Shown here piece by piece: positions 16,942 to 26,693 of a DNA stretch of 64,000 bases. Position 1 is the first letter of the stretch. Each line of letters opens with the position of its first letter. A program made the position numbers and the translations under genes. The notes below the pieces were generated by a model. That model had not been told where the DNA came from, did no database searches, and saw nothing but the letters and a program-made list of their open reading frames with translations. The stretch covers positions 13,818-77,817 of the forward strand of contig CAZFCY010000003.1 in the NCBI GenBank assembly GCA_964517665.1, in the 5' to 3' direction. This stretch comes from Congregicoccus sp964517665 (GTDB taxonomy: Bacteria > Verrucomicrobiota > Verrucomicrobiia > Opitutales > Opitutaceae).

Positions 16942-19128
16942 TCACGGCATGGGATGCAACCCTTCCGACTTCACGGTCCAGGAGCCGTCCTGAGGGAACC
17001 CCGGGGCGTTGACATCCGGCGCGCCATCCCAGCCCCCGGCCATGAGCCCGACGGCGGTGAGAAGCGCGGCATTCACCGGCAGGTACGCCGGCACGCCCCG
17101 CGGCTCCTTCGGGCGGCGCACATGGCCGTTGTTCATGAAGCGCGACGCAGGCGCGTCGTTGCAGAGAATATCGACCGCCGTCTGCGGCTCGCCCAAACGG
17201 GCCGCGGTGAGCGCGCCCTGTCCGTAGGCCCAGCTCACCCAGCGCTTGACGCCGACAGGACTGCGGCGATTGACCTCGTGGAAAGTGCGGCGCGCGGTTT
17301 CGAGATCGACCATCTCAGTCTCGGGAAGGAACCCGAGCGCCATGAGCATCGAGGTCGGAACGCCGTCGGATTTCTCATACATGTCGGGAAACGTTTCGAT
17401 CTCGAGATACTTGCCGTCGCTCTCGGGCAGACGGGAAAGCTTCGCGAGAATATCGTCCCAATGCGGCTCGCGCTCGAGCCCGAGTCGCTCGCGCCAGGCC
17501 TGCGCGACCTTCAATCCATAATGCCAGTACGCCAGCTCGAAGGCGGGGTTCTGCGTGAGATTCTCGCCCGTGCTCTCGCTCACGTTCTTGATCGGCGGGC
17601 CGAGCACATAGCGCTTGGTCGCCTCGTCATAAACAGCGAACGAGGCGAGAAACTTCGCGGATTCGAAAACAACTTCGCGATACCTGTCCAACGTCTCCCG
17701 CTCCGGTTTGGCGCGATGGACGAGTTCGGAAAGATAAATCGGATTCGGCTGGTTCCAGATGATGAAGGGATTGATCGTCCCGGGGCTCGGGCGCCCGTCG
17801 ATCCCGGCCATCTTCGGCCAGCGCACGCCCTCGAAGCCCTTCTCCGCGGCGTCGGCCATGCCCTTCGGCAATATATCGATGTACCAGCCAAGGCCTTTTT
17901 CCAGAAGCTCGACGTGGCCCCACTGATAAAACTGGGCCGCGTGCCAGAAATACATTTCGGAATTGTGCTTCCCATACCAGGTGATGTTGGTCAGCCCCGA
18001 CTCGGAGGGAGGAAATGATCCGGCGTAATTCACCCGCACGAGATACTGCGAGAGCACGATGCGCCGCTCGAGTTCCGCCGCGCGCGGATCGCGGCTGGCC
18101 GACAGATCGATCGCGCCACCCGCCGTCCAATAATGCTTCCAGCCGTCGATGCTCGATTGCCCGACACTGGCGACAGACGCGGCCGGCGAGGCATCCGCCC
18201 CGGGGAGAAACTCGCAGGTGAAGGCGATCCTCCCGGAGTCGCGCGCCTGAAGCCGAAAGTCGTGGGCCGCGGACTCGGAGAACGCGGCGTCGCCCGCCCA
18301 CGAAAGTTTCACGCAATAGCGATCGTCGTCGAGCGCGCGCTCGAGCAGGCGCGTGTTTCCCTCCGAGCGGATGACGGAAGTCCGGTGCCTCTCCGCGTCC
18401 CACACGAAGGGCGGCTTGTTCTTGGACGGGAGATCGTAGGAGTAGGGAAAACGGAAGCGGACCGCGAGCGAGCCATCCTCGAGGAGCGGCGAATCGACCG
18501 ACACCGCCACGAGGCTGCGGTCGGCGTGCGCCATGGTTTCGACGCGCACCGTCTTCCCGCCAAGGGAAAACGAGCTGCTCACGACGCCGGTCCACAGATC
18601 GAGAGTCTGATCGACATCCGTTATATCGGAGGCCTCGATCGCGCGCCCCTTATAAACAAAGCCGATCTGCCCCAACGGAATCGGATGCGGGTTTTCGCGA
18701 AAGTAGGCTCCGGCGGGGCTGTGCTGCAAGCCGGCGTACTGAATCGTGCGCCCATGAAACGGATAGGGCTTCATCGCGTCCTCCAACGCGAGATTCTCCG
18801 TGTTCGGAAACGAATGCCACGCCCAGGTGGACATGGTTTCGAGGGGAATCCCTTCGCGATGATACAACGCCCCCATGCTCTGAAGACCGGTGGCGTCGAC
18901 CGTGAACGCGAAGTCGCCGTTGCCGACACTGAGCGGACTCTCGGGATCAACCGAGGCCACGTGAACGTTATGACGGGAAACGAGCGCCTCCCGATCGATG
19001 CGCCCTTCCCCGGCCAGGGCGGTGAAGCCCAGGCCGGGGATTGAGAGCAACGACAACAGCGACAGGGCCAGGCGCGGATGGCGCGAAGCGCGAGCAGGGT
19101 GACGGAGGCTGTTGTCGGAAGGTGTCAT
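16942..19128 (-). CDS. Secreted (alpha/alpha)6-barrel glycosidase-like protein (GH65/GH95-like)
   Basis: This 728-residue exported protein has a signal segment at about residues 20-40 (LALSLLSLLSIPGLGFTALAG). The N-terminal region RHNVHVASVDPESPLSVGNG, then DFAFTVDATGLQS, is a beta-sandwich start seen in six-hairpin glycosidases that act on plant oligosaccharides. The middle and C-terminal parts (TNITWYGKHNSEMYFWHAAQ, INPFIIWNQPNPIYLSELVH, NPAFELAYWHYGLKVAQAW) are a helical toroid. I cannot assign the CAZy family or catalytic residues with certainty. Its place between the pectinase and the TonB receptor genes, 25 bp from the latter, suggests it trims rhamnogalacturonan-derived sugars. No truncation is seen. 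Confidence 0.75.
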   Translation of the reverse strand: MTPSDNSLRHPARASRHPRLALSLLSLLSIPGLGFTALAGEGRIDREALVSRHNVHVASVDPESPLSVGNGDFAFTVDATGLQSMGALYHREGIPLETMSTWAWHSFPNTENLALEDAMKPYPFHGRTIQYAGLQHSPAGAYFRENPHPIPLGQIGFVYKGRAIEASDITDVDQTLDLWTGVVSSSFSLGGKTVRVETMAHADRSLVAVSVDSPLLEDGSLAVRFRFPYSYDLPSKNKPPFVWDAERHRTSVIRSEGNTRLLERALDDDRYCVKLSWAGDAAFSESAAHDFRLQARDSGRIAFTCEFLPGADASPAASVASVGQSSIDGWKHYWTAGGAIDLSASRDPRAAELERRIVLSQYLVRVNYAGSFPPSESGLTNITWYGKHNSEMYFWHAAQFYQWGHVELLEKGLGWYIDILPKGMADAAEKGFEGVRWPKMAGIDGRPSPGTINPFIIWNQPNPIYLSELVHRAKPERETLDRYREVVFESAKFLASFAVYDEATKRYVLGPPIKNVSESTGENLTQNPAFELAYWHYGLKVAQAWRERLGLEREPHWDDILAKLSRLPESDGKYLEIETFPDMYEKSDGVPTSMLMALGFLPETEMVDLETARRTFHEVNRRSPVGVKRWVSWAYGQGALTAARLGEPQTAVDILCNDAPASRFMNNGHVRRPKEPRGVPAYLPVNAALLTAVGLMAGGWDGAPDVNAPGFPQDGSWTVKSEGLHPMP

Positions 19129-19153
19129 GCTTTCTTCTGTATTTGTTCGACGA

Positions 19154-22100
19154 TCAGAGCTCGAACGTCGTCGTGAGGGTGAAGAGACGCGGATCGATGA
19201 TGCGGAAGTTGCGCGCCTCGCCGTCCGGGTTCACCCCGACCACGCGCAGTCCGCCATCTTCGAAGGCATTGCGGACATTGAGCTGGACCAGACCGCGCAC
19301 CTTTTCGGAGAGCTTGAAGCGATACTGCACCATGAAGTCGAACTCGGTGACCGCGTCGTCGTAAACGGGTTTCGACGCATCGTAACGGTAGTAGACATAG
19401 TCCGGCGAGGGCAGCTCGGGCTCGAGCGCGAGGTAGCCGATCGCCCCTTTGTCCATCCAGCGGGCCGAGGCGCCCACGGTCACGTTTTTGAGGAAGTTCT
19501 CGGCGCCCAGGCCGGCGAGGCTGTACCGCGCCGTGGCGTTGAACTTCCACTCGCGCACCTGCGGCTTGGACTGGCCGGCGGAGGCGTTGATCAGCGCCAT
19601 CGGCGAATCGACGTTGGTCAGGAACCACTCCTGCGGGATGGTGTTCGAGACCGGGTCGCGCGTGGTCCACCACGACTGTCCGGCGCGCTCGCTGGGCTCC
19701 CACTGACCGGTGGTGGTGTCGTACTCGACGAAGTTGTCCGGAATCATGACCGATTCCCAGAACGGCAGGCGCTCGGCCATCCAGCGGGTGTTGGCTTCGG
19801 ACACACCCGAATCGATCGCCTTGGTCTGCGCGGCGCTGGCCTTCAACGTGAAATAACGATTCGGAGTATAGGCGACCTCGATCTCGCGGCCGCGCCCCTC
19901 GGCCCGGTTGGTGTCGGCGAAGACGCGCGTGGGGCCATCCATGAACCAGTCGCGATACTCCTGATCCAGGCCATCGACGAACCGGGACCACGCCTGATCA
20001 CGAAACGTTTCGGCCTGGGCGGGATCGAGGAGCGTGCCCGGAACGATCCGGTTTTCGGCGAGGATCCACCGGTAGGCCTGGGCCTCGAGGTTGAAACGAT
20101 CGCCCGAATCCGGGAGACGGCCCTCGTTGCGGGCGATGTCGAAGTCGATGCGCTGCATGCGCGAGGTCATCGTGCTGGAGCTTCCACCGGTGCGGGAGTT
20201 CAACTCGACGGTCTCGTACTGGTTGTATTTCAGGCTGAGTTTGCGATCGAGCAGCACGAGCGAGAAGCCGTAGTCCTTGCCCTCGCCGGTGGGATTCGGA
20301 AGGATGTTCCGCTCGATGTCGAAGGCGAGGCCCGCCGGACGAAAGCTGTCGGACTGGTTATAGTGCAGGAAGAGCCAGTCGGTCGGTTTGACGACGACGC
20401 CGGCGGTGGTGGTGTTGCCCTCGCTGTAGCTTTTGTTATAGTTGAAATCCGGGTCGTTGAATTCCCACATGATCGGCAGGTAGGGGTAGCCGTTTTCGTC
20501 CCACGTGCGCGACGGGCCTTCGAACTCGGTCAACCGGTCGTTGCGCCAGCCGTAGGTCGGGATGATGCGGTCGTTCCAGAAGCTGCCCTGCCAGACGGCG
20601 CCAAAGGTGTAGCGGGTTTCCGACTTCATGCGGCCGGAGTCGTGCAGCTCCTCGAAATAGACCGGCTCGGCGACCCATGCGCCCTGACGGGCGTCGAACC
20701 AACGGAGATCCTGCCAGCCGGCGGTGGCCGCGAGGCGCTGAGGGGCGTAGTCGAGATTGTAGCCGTTGGCGTCGCCCATGTAATAACGAACGGTCTGCCG
20801 GTGGCTGTTCGAAACCTTGGTGCGGATCGTGCCGTTGGTGTTGTATTCCGGCAGCCACTCGTGGGCGGAGGTGATATAGTCGCGGAAACCGAGCGTGCCG
20901 CTGACGCGCTCACGCCGCTCCCCATAACCGAGCAGGCTCTGGCGGCCGAGCCATCGGAGCCAGCCCGGCTTGTTCTGGAGATCGAAGACGTAGGCAAGCT
21001 GACCGCGCGCGGTCTCGTTGTCGTCGAGGATCCAGCGCATCTGCGGCTCGGAACCGGCCATGAACGGGCGGAGGAAGAAGGGATTGGCCGTGCCGTCGAG
21101 CAGGTGCTCGTTTATATCGACCATGAGATCGGGCGGGATGCCGCCCGGGCCCGCGATGAAGTTGCGGGTGCGCACATCGACCTTCTGCTTGTAGAAGGCG
21201 CCCTGGAACGAGAGCTGGTGGGTGTCGTTGCGAAAGATCTCCTGCTCGAGCGTGCCGCGCAGGTCCCAGGCGTCGTTGGTCGCGAAGTTGGGGGCGGAGA
21301 AGTTGAGGTTCTCGTAGTCGTAGAGGGCGCGATCGGTCACGCCGCGCGGACGCCAGAGCACACGGTGGGCGGCGTCGAATTCCTGGCCGCTGGTGATATA
21401 GTAACCCGTCTGGGCCTGCGCCGTGATCGGGCCCGCGGGCGTGGTTCCGGCGGGCATTCCGACCATGCGGCCGATCGTATACAGGGACATCTCGCCGGCG
21501 TCGATGAACTGATTGACGCGCGCGGCGAAGGCGTCGTTGTACATGTCCACGCCGTAGCCGGGGAGAAGCAGTTGCGAGGCGCGGTTGTTCCACGTCACCC
21601 CGGAGGCGAGCACCGTCCCGTCGGAGCGCGTCAGCGTGCCCGTGAGCGGATTCCAGGTGGGGCGGCCGGCCTGGATCCAGGGCGTGACGAGATCGGTCGG
21701 CGTGATCGAGTTGGGCATGGAGCTGCGGTTGTCGTAATTCTCATAGGAGACGCGCAGGAGCGTCTTCCGGTACGGCTTGAACGAGAGGCCGATATTCTGC
21801 CGCGCGGTTTTGTCGTAGGCGGGCTCGCGCGTGAACCCCCTGTCCTCGTACATCGCGGTGACGCGGAGCGCGAGGACGTCCTCGATCAAGGGAAGGTTGT
21901 AATCGCCCTCCACGCGCCAGCCGCCGCGGTCGTCGCCACGAAAGGTCGCGCGCGCGGACTTGCGCGAGAGGCTGGCCGAGCCGGTCACGAGGTTGACCGT
22001 GCCGGCGGCGCCACCCAGGCCGAAGATGTTGGAGTTGGGGCCGCGGCTGATTTCGACGCGATCGATATTGTAGGTGTCGATCGGCACGAGGGAGGAGCGC

Positions 22101-22576
22101 TCGAATCCGCCGACGGACAGGTTCGCCGAACCCATGCCGCGGATGCGGTTGGAGGTGGCGGGAGAGATGCCGGTGTTGTCGACGATCGTGTCGCCCGTCG
22201 CGCCGGTTCCGGGCAGCACCTGGAAGTCGGTGAACTGGTGCGTGCCCTCGGTGTTTCCTTCATAAAGGAAGATGTCGTTGATATCGACGGCGGCGGTGTC
22301 GAGGAGCTGCTCCCTGGTGACGACACTGATCGAGGCGGCAATGTCCTCGAGCCTGGTGTTGAGGCGGGTGCCGGACATCGTGCGAGTCGCACGATAGCCG
22401 GTGTCGTCCTCGGCGCTGATTTCGAAGGGCGAGAGTTCGATCACTTCGCCGTCCGGATCTTCGCTGGAAGAGGAGGACGTCGATTGCGCGCGCGCGCCGG
22501 CAAGCGCCAGCGCGAAGGATGCGATCGCGACCGTGAAAGGCCGGGAATGCGTGGGTAACCTGAATCGCTGATTCAT
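19154..22576 (-). CDS. TonB-dependent outer-membrane receptor, Opitutaceae type
   Basis: This receptor has 1140 residues and imports an oligosaccharide across the outer membrane using TonB energy. A signal peptide ends near ALAGARA. A Ser-rich stretch follows, then a TonB-box-like VIELSPFEIS. The plug domain comes next, with TGYRATRTMSGTRLNTRLED, IAASISVVTREQLLD, FERSSLVPIDTYNIDRVEIS and RGPNSNIFGLGGAAGTVNLV. A long 22-strand barrel ends FTLTTTFEL with the terminal hydrophobic residue. No SusD-like lipoprotein accompanies it, as is usual outside Bacteroidetes. It is the first gene of the operon running to the pectinase and is divergent from the LacI-type regulator. Substrate assignment to pectin fragments comes from those neighbours. 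Confidence 0.92.
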   Translation of the reverse strand: MNQRFRLPTHSRPFTVAIASFALALAGARAQSTSSSSSEDPDGEVIELSPFEISAEDDTGYRATRTMSGTRLNTRLEDIAASISVVTREQLLDTAAVDINDIFLYEGNTEGTHQFTDFQVLPGTGATGDTIVDNTGISPATSNRIRGMGSANLSVGGFERSSLVPIDTYNIDRVEISRGPNSNIFGLGGAAGTVNLVTGSASLSRKSARATFRGDDRGGWRVEGDYNLPLIEDVLALRVTAMYEDRGFTREPAYDKTARQNIGLSFKPYRKTLLRVSYENYDNRSSMPNSITPTDLVTPWIQAGRPTWNPLTGTLTRSDGTVLASGVTWNNRASQLLLPGYGVDMYNDAFAARVNQFIDAGEMSLYTIGRMVGMPAGTTPAGPITAQAQTGYYITSGQEFDAAHRVLWRPRGVTDRALYDYENLNFSAPNFATNDAWDLRGTLEQEIFRNDTHQLSFQGAFYKQKVDVRTRNFIAGPGGIPPDLMVDINEHLLDGTANPFFLRPFMAGSEPQMRWILDDNETARGQLAYVFDLQNKPGWLRWLGRQSLLGYGERRERVSGTLGFRDYITSAHEWLPEYNTNGTIRTKVSNSHRQTVRYYMGDANGYNLDYAPQRLAATAGWQDLRWFDARQGAWVAEPVYFEELHDSGRMKSETRYTFGAVWQGSFWNDRIIPTYGWRNDRLTEFEGPSRTWDENGYPYLPIMWEFNDPDFNYNKSYSEGNTTTAGVVVKPTDWLFLHYNQSDSFRPAGLAFDIERNILPNPTGEGKDYGFSLVLLDRKLSLKYNQYETVELNSRTGGSSSTMTSRMQRIDFDIARNEGRLPDSGDRFNLEAQAYRWILAENRIVPGTLLDPAQAETFRDQAWSRFVDGLDQEYRDWFMDGPTRVFADTNRAEGRGREIEVAYTPNRYFTLKASAAQTKAIDSGVSEANTRWMAERLPFWESVMIPDNFVEYDTTTGQWEPSERAGQSWWTTRDPVSNTIPQEWFLTNVDSPMALINASAGQSKPQVREWKFNATARYSLAGLGAENFLKNVTVGASARWMDKGAIGYLALEPELPSPDYVYYRYDASKPVYDDAVTEFDFMVQYRFKLSEKVRGLVQLNVRNAFEDGGLRVVGVNPDGEARNFRIIDPRLFTLTTTFEL

Positions 22577-22819
22577 CGGAGTTTGATTGGGCAGAAGGTT
22601 GCGAAACGAACTGCGCGCGCGCCGGGGACGCGCCGCACAGGCGGAAAAATGCCGCGGGACCGCAGAGCTGTCTGGAGCATTTCAGGCGTCGGTGATGCGA
22701 CACCGGGAGCCATGAAAATGCCACCGAAGGCGACCGGTCCACCATGGTTGATTCGTTCCGTTTGAAACCGATGCGCTCATGCGCTCGTCTCGATGCGCAG
22801 GGACCTTATATTTTATTTC
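22577..22819. promoter_or_regulatory. Divergent promoter region between TonB receptor and LacI-type regulator
   Basis: This 243-bp spacer must hold both promoters and probably the regulator's operator. Short palindromes ACCATGGT and GACCGGTC lie near 22729-22745, and the hexamer ATGCGC occurs three times between about 22770 and 22800. None is clearly a LacI-family operator. An AT-rich run (TATATTTTATTT) lies immediately before the regulator's start. Confidence 0.45.
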
Positions 22820-23869
22820 ATGCCTATTTTGGATCGACCCACCATTCGCAGCCTCGCGCGCGATCTCGGCATTTCTCCGACGACTGTATCCGAAGCCTTG
22901 CGCAATCATCCGCGAGTAAACGCAAAGACGCGCGCCCGCGTGCAAAAGGCAGCGGCGGAGGCGGGTTATCAATTCAACCCGCTGGCCAGCTCGCTGTTGA
23001 GCGAAGTGCGCCGCAAGAGAATCTCACGTTTTCAGGGTGTGCTGGCGGCGGTCGATCTCGTGGAGCCGGCCCGGCCGGCGATTTCGGGATCCTATTTGCG
23101 CGACCTGCTGCGCGGGGCGACGGAACGCGCGGCGCAGCTCGGTTTCAAGATGGAGCGCTTCAGCATCAGCCGGCGCGGGCTCACGGTCCAGCGGCTGGAT
23201 ACGATCCTGCAGTCGCGCGGCATTCGCGGCGTGCTGATCATGCCCGCGTGGCAGCACCCGAATTTCACCCAACTGAGCTGGGCGAACTATGCGGGTGTAT
23301 ATGCCGATTATGTAATCGAACGGCCCGCGCTGCACTCGGTCTGCCCGGATCATCATCGCGCGATGATGAGCATCATGGAACATTTGAAGGGCCTCGGTTA
23401 CCGCCGCCCCGGGCTGGTCTTGCAGAAACAACAGACCGAGCGGATCCAACGCCGGTGGGACGCGGCGTTTCTCGCCCATCGCGACGCGTCGGAGTCGAAG
23501 GCCGTTCCGCTCTACCTGCCCGAGCAGATCGAGCGCGAGGGGTTTTCCGCATGGTTTCGGGCTCACGAGCCCGACGTCGTGCTCGGGCACGGCGCGGAGC
23601 TGGTCGAGTGGATGACCGCATGCGGCGCGCGCGTGCCGGAGACGCATGGTTTTTGTTGCCTGAATGTCCGGCTCAACTCCACGCCCACCGCGGGCGTCGA
23701 TCTGCAGCCCTGGCATGTCGGTGTGCAGTGCATCGAGCAGGTGATTGCGCAGATCCATCACAACATCTACGGGATCCCCGATGTGCCGTGCTCGACGACC
23801 GTGCCGTGCCGCTGGGTCGACGGCCCCACCCTGCCGGCGGGCGGCGCGGCCCGGCAGCATTTTCTCTGA
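22820..23869 (+). CDS. LacI-family transcriptional regulator
   Basis: The protein has 349 residues from ATG 22820. The N-terminal helix-turn-helix TIRSLARDLGISPTTVSEAL plus hinge (NPLASSLLSEVRRKRIS) is a standard LacI DNA-binding domain. The rest is a periplasmic-binding-protein-like sensor, with IRGVLIMPAWQHPN, HLKGLGYRRPGLVLQ and the C-terminal QVIAQIHHNIYGIPDVPCST. It is divergently transcribed from the TonB-receptor/pectinase operon, so it most likely controls that operon in response to a pectin-derived sugar. An earlier GTG-type start (22793) is possible, but the HTH begins right after 22820. Family certain; inducer unknown. Confidence 0.92.
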   Translation: MPILDRPTIRSLARDLGISPTTVSEALRNHPRVNAKTRARVQKAAAEAGYQFNPLASSLLSEVRRKRISRFQGVLAAVDLVEPARPAISGSYLRDLLRGATERAAQLGFKMERFSISRRGLTVQRLDTILQSRGIRGVLIMPAWQHPNFTQLSWANYAGVYADYVIERPALHSVCPDHHRAMMSIMEHLKGLGYRRPGLVLQKQQTERIQRRWDAAFLAHRDASESKAVPLYLPEQIEREGFSAWFRAHEPDVVLGHGAELVEWMTACGARVPETHGFCCLNVRLNSTPTAGVDLQPWHVGVQCIEQVIAQIHHNIYGIPDVPCSTTVPCRWVDGPTLPAGGAARQHFL

Positions 23870-23989
23870 CGGGCGCTCTCGACGTCGCGGACGAGACTGC
23901 GTGTCGCGCGCGATGCCGTTTTTTCATTGCGGCGGGCTGGCGCTGCCTACGGATTGCCTTGCCTGCGCCCGGACGCCGGATTTCTCCGC

Positions 23990-24919
23990 ATGGAACAACA
24001 CAACGCCTCCACCCAGCCCGTGCTCGTCGTCGGTTCCGTCGCCTTCGACGCGATCAAGACGCCGACCGACGGCAACAACCGCATCCTCGGCGGCTCCGCG
24101 ATCTACGGCGCGGTGGCCGCGAGTTTCTTCGCTCCCACCCGGCTGGTCGGCGTGGTCGGCAGCGACTTCGGCGCGGCCGAGATCGCGCGACTGAAGAACC
24201 GCGGCATCGACCTCGAGGGCCTGCAGGTGGACCAGAGCGGTGAGACGTTTTTCTGGTCGGGCATTTACAGCGACAACTTCGCGACCCGGCAGACGCTGGA
24301 GACGCGGTTGAATGTCTTCGCCGACTTCAAGCCCAGCCTGCCGGCGTCCTACAAAAGCTCGCCGTTCGCGTTGCTCGGAAACATCCAGCCCTCGCTCCAG
24401 TCGATGGTGCTCGACCAGCTCGCGAACGACGCGTTCACCGTCGCCGACACGATGAATCTCTGGATCGACGTCGCGCGCCCCGACCTGCTCGGGTTGTTGC
24501 CGCGCGTCTCGCTTTTCATCCTCAACGACGAGGAGGCGCTCCAGCTCACGGGCGAGGCGAATGTCTTCGTCGCCGGCCCGAAACTCCAGCAACTGGGGCC
24601 GAAGATCGTGTTGATCAAAAAAGGCTCGCACGGCGCGGTGCTCTTTCACCCCGAGGGCCTTTTTGCCATTCCCGCGTATCCGGTCCTCAATGTCGCGGAT
24701 CCGACCGGCGCGGGCGATTCGTTTGCCGGCGCGCTCATCGGTTGTCTCGCGACGGCAAACGACACCTCGATCGCGACCATGCGCCGCGCTGTCGCCCATG
24801 CCACGGTGACGGCGAGCCTCACGGTGGAGTCGCTCGGCATCGACCGGCTCGAACAGGCCGGCCGAAAGGAGATCGATCGCCGCTTCGAGGAACTGCTTCG
24901 GCTGACGGCGTTCAACTGA
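23990..24919 (+). CDS. PfkB-family sugar kinase
   Basis: This 309-residue kinase phosphorylates a sugar or nucleoside using ATP. The N-terminal GSVAFDAIKTPTDGNNRILG and GGSAIYGAVAASFF, and the C-terminal signature ADPTGAGDSFAGALIG with the catalytic Asp, define the family. VSLFILNDEEALQLTGE and KIVLIKKGSHGAVLF are also typical. ATG 23990 (MEQHNAST) is the first good start; the open frame before it has no family match. It is 120 bp after the regulator and co-directional. It may act on a monosaccharide released from pectin (for example a deoxy-keto sugar), but the substrate is not readable. Confidence 0.87.
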   Translation: MEQHNASTQPVLVVGSVAFDAIKTPTDGNNRILGGSAIYGAVAASFFAPTRLVGVVGSDFGAAEIARLKNRGIDLEGLQVDQSGETFFWSGIYSDNFATRQTLETRLNVFADFKPSLPASYKSSPFALLGNIQPSLQSMVLDQLANDAFTVADTMNLWIDVARPDLLGLLPRVSLFILNDEEALQLTGEANVFVAGPKLQQLGPKIVLIKKGSHGAVLFHPEGLFAIPAYPVLNVADPTGAGDSFAGALIGCLATANDTSIATMRRAVAHATVTASLTVESLGIDRLEQAGRKEIDRRFEELLRLTAFN

Positions 24920-24927
24920 CGCTTCGC

Positions 24928-25584
24928 ATGAGCGCGCCCGCCTCCAACGTGGTTTCCCGCGAAGAGGCCGCGCTGCTGCCCGCGCTCGTCGGCGACGTCG
25001 TCGTCCTGCGCCCGCTCGGCCCCGCGCACACCGACGCGCTTTTCGAGGCCGCCGATTCCTCGAAAGCCGAGATCGGCGTCTGGCTTCCGTGGTGCCACCC
25101 CGGATACACGCGGAAAGAGGCGGTTGCCTTCGCGGAGAGCCGCGCGCGGGCCTGGAGCGAGGCGGTCGAATACACCTTCGCGATCTTCGCGGCGGAGGAC
25201 GAACCGACAGCGCGAAACCGGAAGGCGATGAACGAGCGTTTCGTCGGCGTCTGCGCGTTGAACGAGCTTCATCCCGTGCATCGCGCCGCGAATCTCGGCT
25301 ACTGGATCCGCACTTCGGCCACGGGCAACGGCTATGCGTCCACCGCGGCGCGCGCGCTCGCGCGTTTCGGCCTGCTGCACCTCGGCTTGCGGCGGATCGA
25401 GATCGTCGCGGCAGTCGAAAACCTGCCGAGCCGCCGGGCCGCGGAAAAATCCGGAGCCGCCCGCGAAGGCGTCCTGCGCCACCGCCTGTGCCTGCGCGGC
25501 ACGAGCCACGACGCGGTGGTGTTTTCCTTCGTCCGCGCCGATTTCGGCATCGCCGACGAAGTCATGGAAGCCTCGCTTTTGTAA
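24928..25584 (+). CDS. GNAT-family N-acetyltransferase (RimJ/RimL-like)
   Basis: This 218-residue acetyl-CoA-dependent acetyltransferase has the signature order of the RimJ/RimL group: GDVVVLRPLGPAHTDALFEA at the start, FVGVCALNELHPVHRAANLG, YWIRTSATGNGYASTAARAL (the pyrophosphate-binding loop around R-x-x-G-x-G/A) and LGLRRIEIVAAVENLPSRR. The RimJ/L-type acceptor is usually a protein N-terminus or a small amine, and none is indicated here. The ATG lies 9 bp after the kinase stop, so the two genes are likely co-transcribed. The link to sugar use is uncertain. Confidence 0.85.
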   Translation: MSAPASNVVSREEAALLPALVGDVVVLRPLGPAHTDALFEAADSSKAEIGVWLPWCHPGYTRKEAVAFAESRARAWSEAVEYTFAIFAAEDEPTARNRKAMNERFVGVCALNELHPVHRAANLGYWIRTSATGNGYASTAARALARFGLLHLGLRRIEIVAAVENLPSRRAAEKSGAAREGVLRHRLCLRGTSHDAVVFSFVRADFGIADEVMEASLL

Positions 25585-25609
25585 GTCCCGCTCGCCCGCC
25601 TGCTCCAGT

Positions 25610-26560
25610 TTACAGCGCGAACGTGAGCGCCAATCCGACGCCCATCATGAGCAGGTAACTCACGAGCTTCGTCGCCGCCGCGACCTTCAGCGCGGTGAGG
25701 CCGGAAAGCGCGACCTTGAAACGAAACAACAGCGTCGCGAGCGCGAAGAAACTCACGCACTCGCCCGCGCGAAAGAGCCGGATCATCTCCCAGTTTCCCC
25801 CGAGCCCGCCGAGCGCGTGAATCGCTTCGCGAACGACGAGCGTGAGGACGCCGACTTTGACGAGATCCGCCCAAACATACGGAAGGCCGATCCATTTCAA
25901 CGAAAGCGCAAGCACGACGAGGATGATCGCAAGATGGAGGGCGACCCCGATCGCCCACTCGACCTGATCGGAAGCCTCGGGCGCCTGCGGCCCGGTTTCC
26001 TCATCCGCCGCCATCGACAGTTTCTGCGCCGCGAGCAGCCGCCCCACTTCAGGATGCGCGGCGAACACCGACTCCTCCGGATGCTCCGCCGCGCGCACCA
26101 GCGCCAGATCTTCGTCGATCGCGGGTGGCGACTCCCCTTCGCCGACGCTCGCCTCCGCCGGCGCGCCGGCCCCGGCGCGCGCCGTCGGAAAGCGCGCCGT
26201 TCCGGCTTCATTGATCTCGCGAGCCTCCTCGATCGCAGGGGCCTCCCCATCGCTTCGAATGGCGCCGCGGTTGTCCACGACATAGCGCGTCCCATCGGCC
26301 GCCACGATCTCCCCGAACGAGCCGTCGCGGACCGCCACGATGCGGCCATCGCGCAACTCGACGCGCGCCCCATCGCCGAAGATCAACACTTCGCCATCGC
26401 CGCGCCGAAGCGCCGAGTTCGGCCGGCCCAGGACGGCTTCCGCCTCCGCCCGGGTTCGACCCAGCAGACTGGCGTCCGCGACCGCGGCGTCGGATGTCGC
26501 TTCGGCGCAACCGAGCAAAAACAACATCAGCCACGCCATGCGCGGCGGCAGCCGCCACAT
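25610..26560 (-). CDS. Predicted lipoprotein with BamE-like repeat and membrane helices
   Basis: The protein has 316 residues if started at ATG 26560 (MWRLPPRMAWLMLFLLGC, a lipobox-like signal). In-frame starts at 26605 and 26629 exist. After it, SLLGRTRAEAEAVLGRPNSA and GEVLIFGDG resemble the small outer-membrane SmpA/BamE-type fold (G-x-T-x-x-E-V-x-x-x-L-G-x-P). An acidic middle follows, then a C-terminal part with about three hydrophobic helices (AIGVALHLAIILVVLALSL, VGVLTLVVREAIHALGG, LVSYLLMMGVGLALTFAL). It resembles the layout of the neighbouring gene, so the two may be diverged paralogues. Function unknown. Confidence 0.6.
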   Translation of the reverse strand: MWRLPPRMAWLMLFLLGCAEATSDAAVADASLLGRTRAEAEAVLGRPNSALRRGDGEVLIFGDGARVELRDGRIVAVRDGSFGEIVAADGTRYVVDNRGAIRSDGEAPAIEEAREINEAGTARFPTARAGAGAPAEASVGEGESPPAIDEDLALVRAAEHPEESVFAAHPEVGRLLAAQKLSMAADEETGPQAPEASDQVEWAIGVALHLAIILVVLALSLKWIGLPYVWADLVKVGVLTLVVREAIHALGGLGGNWEMIRLFRAGECVSFFALATLLFRFKVALSGLTALKVAAATKLVSYLLMMGVGLALTFAL

Positions 26561-26693
26561 TCGCCGACCGTGAACCGCGCGAGAGAATCGAACGATTGCG
26601 TCCATCACCACCGGTTTCCGATCGGACATTTCAGGCGAGACCCAAACGCGCCGCCCCTGAAACCGCTTCGCGATGACGCGCCCGCGCCCGTCA

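Noticed and set aside
22729..22800. Short palindromes and ATGCGC repeats as the LacI-type operator
   Set aside because: The dyads are too short (8 bp) or not symmetric with the spacing expected for LacI-family sites, so no operator is called.
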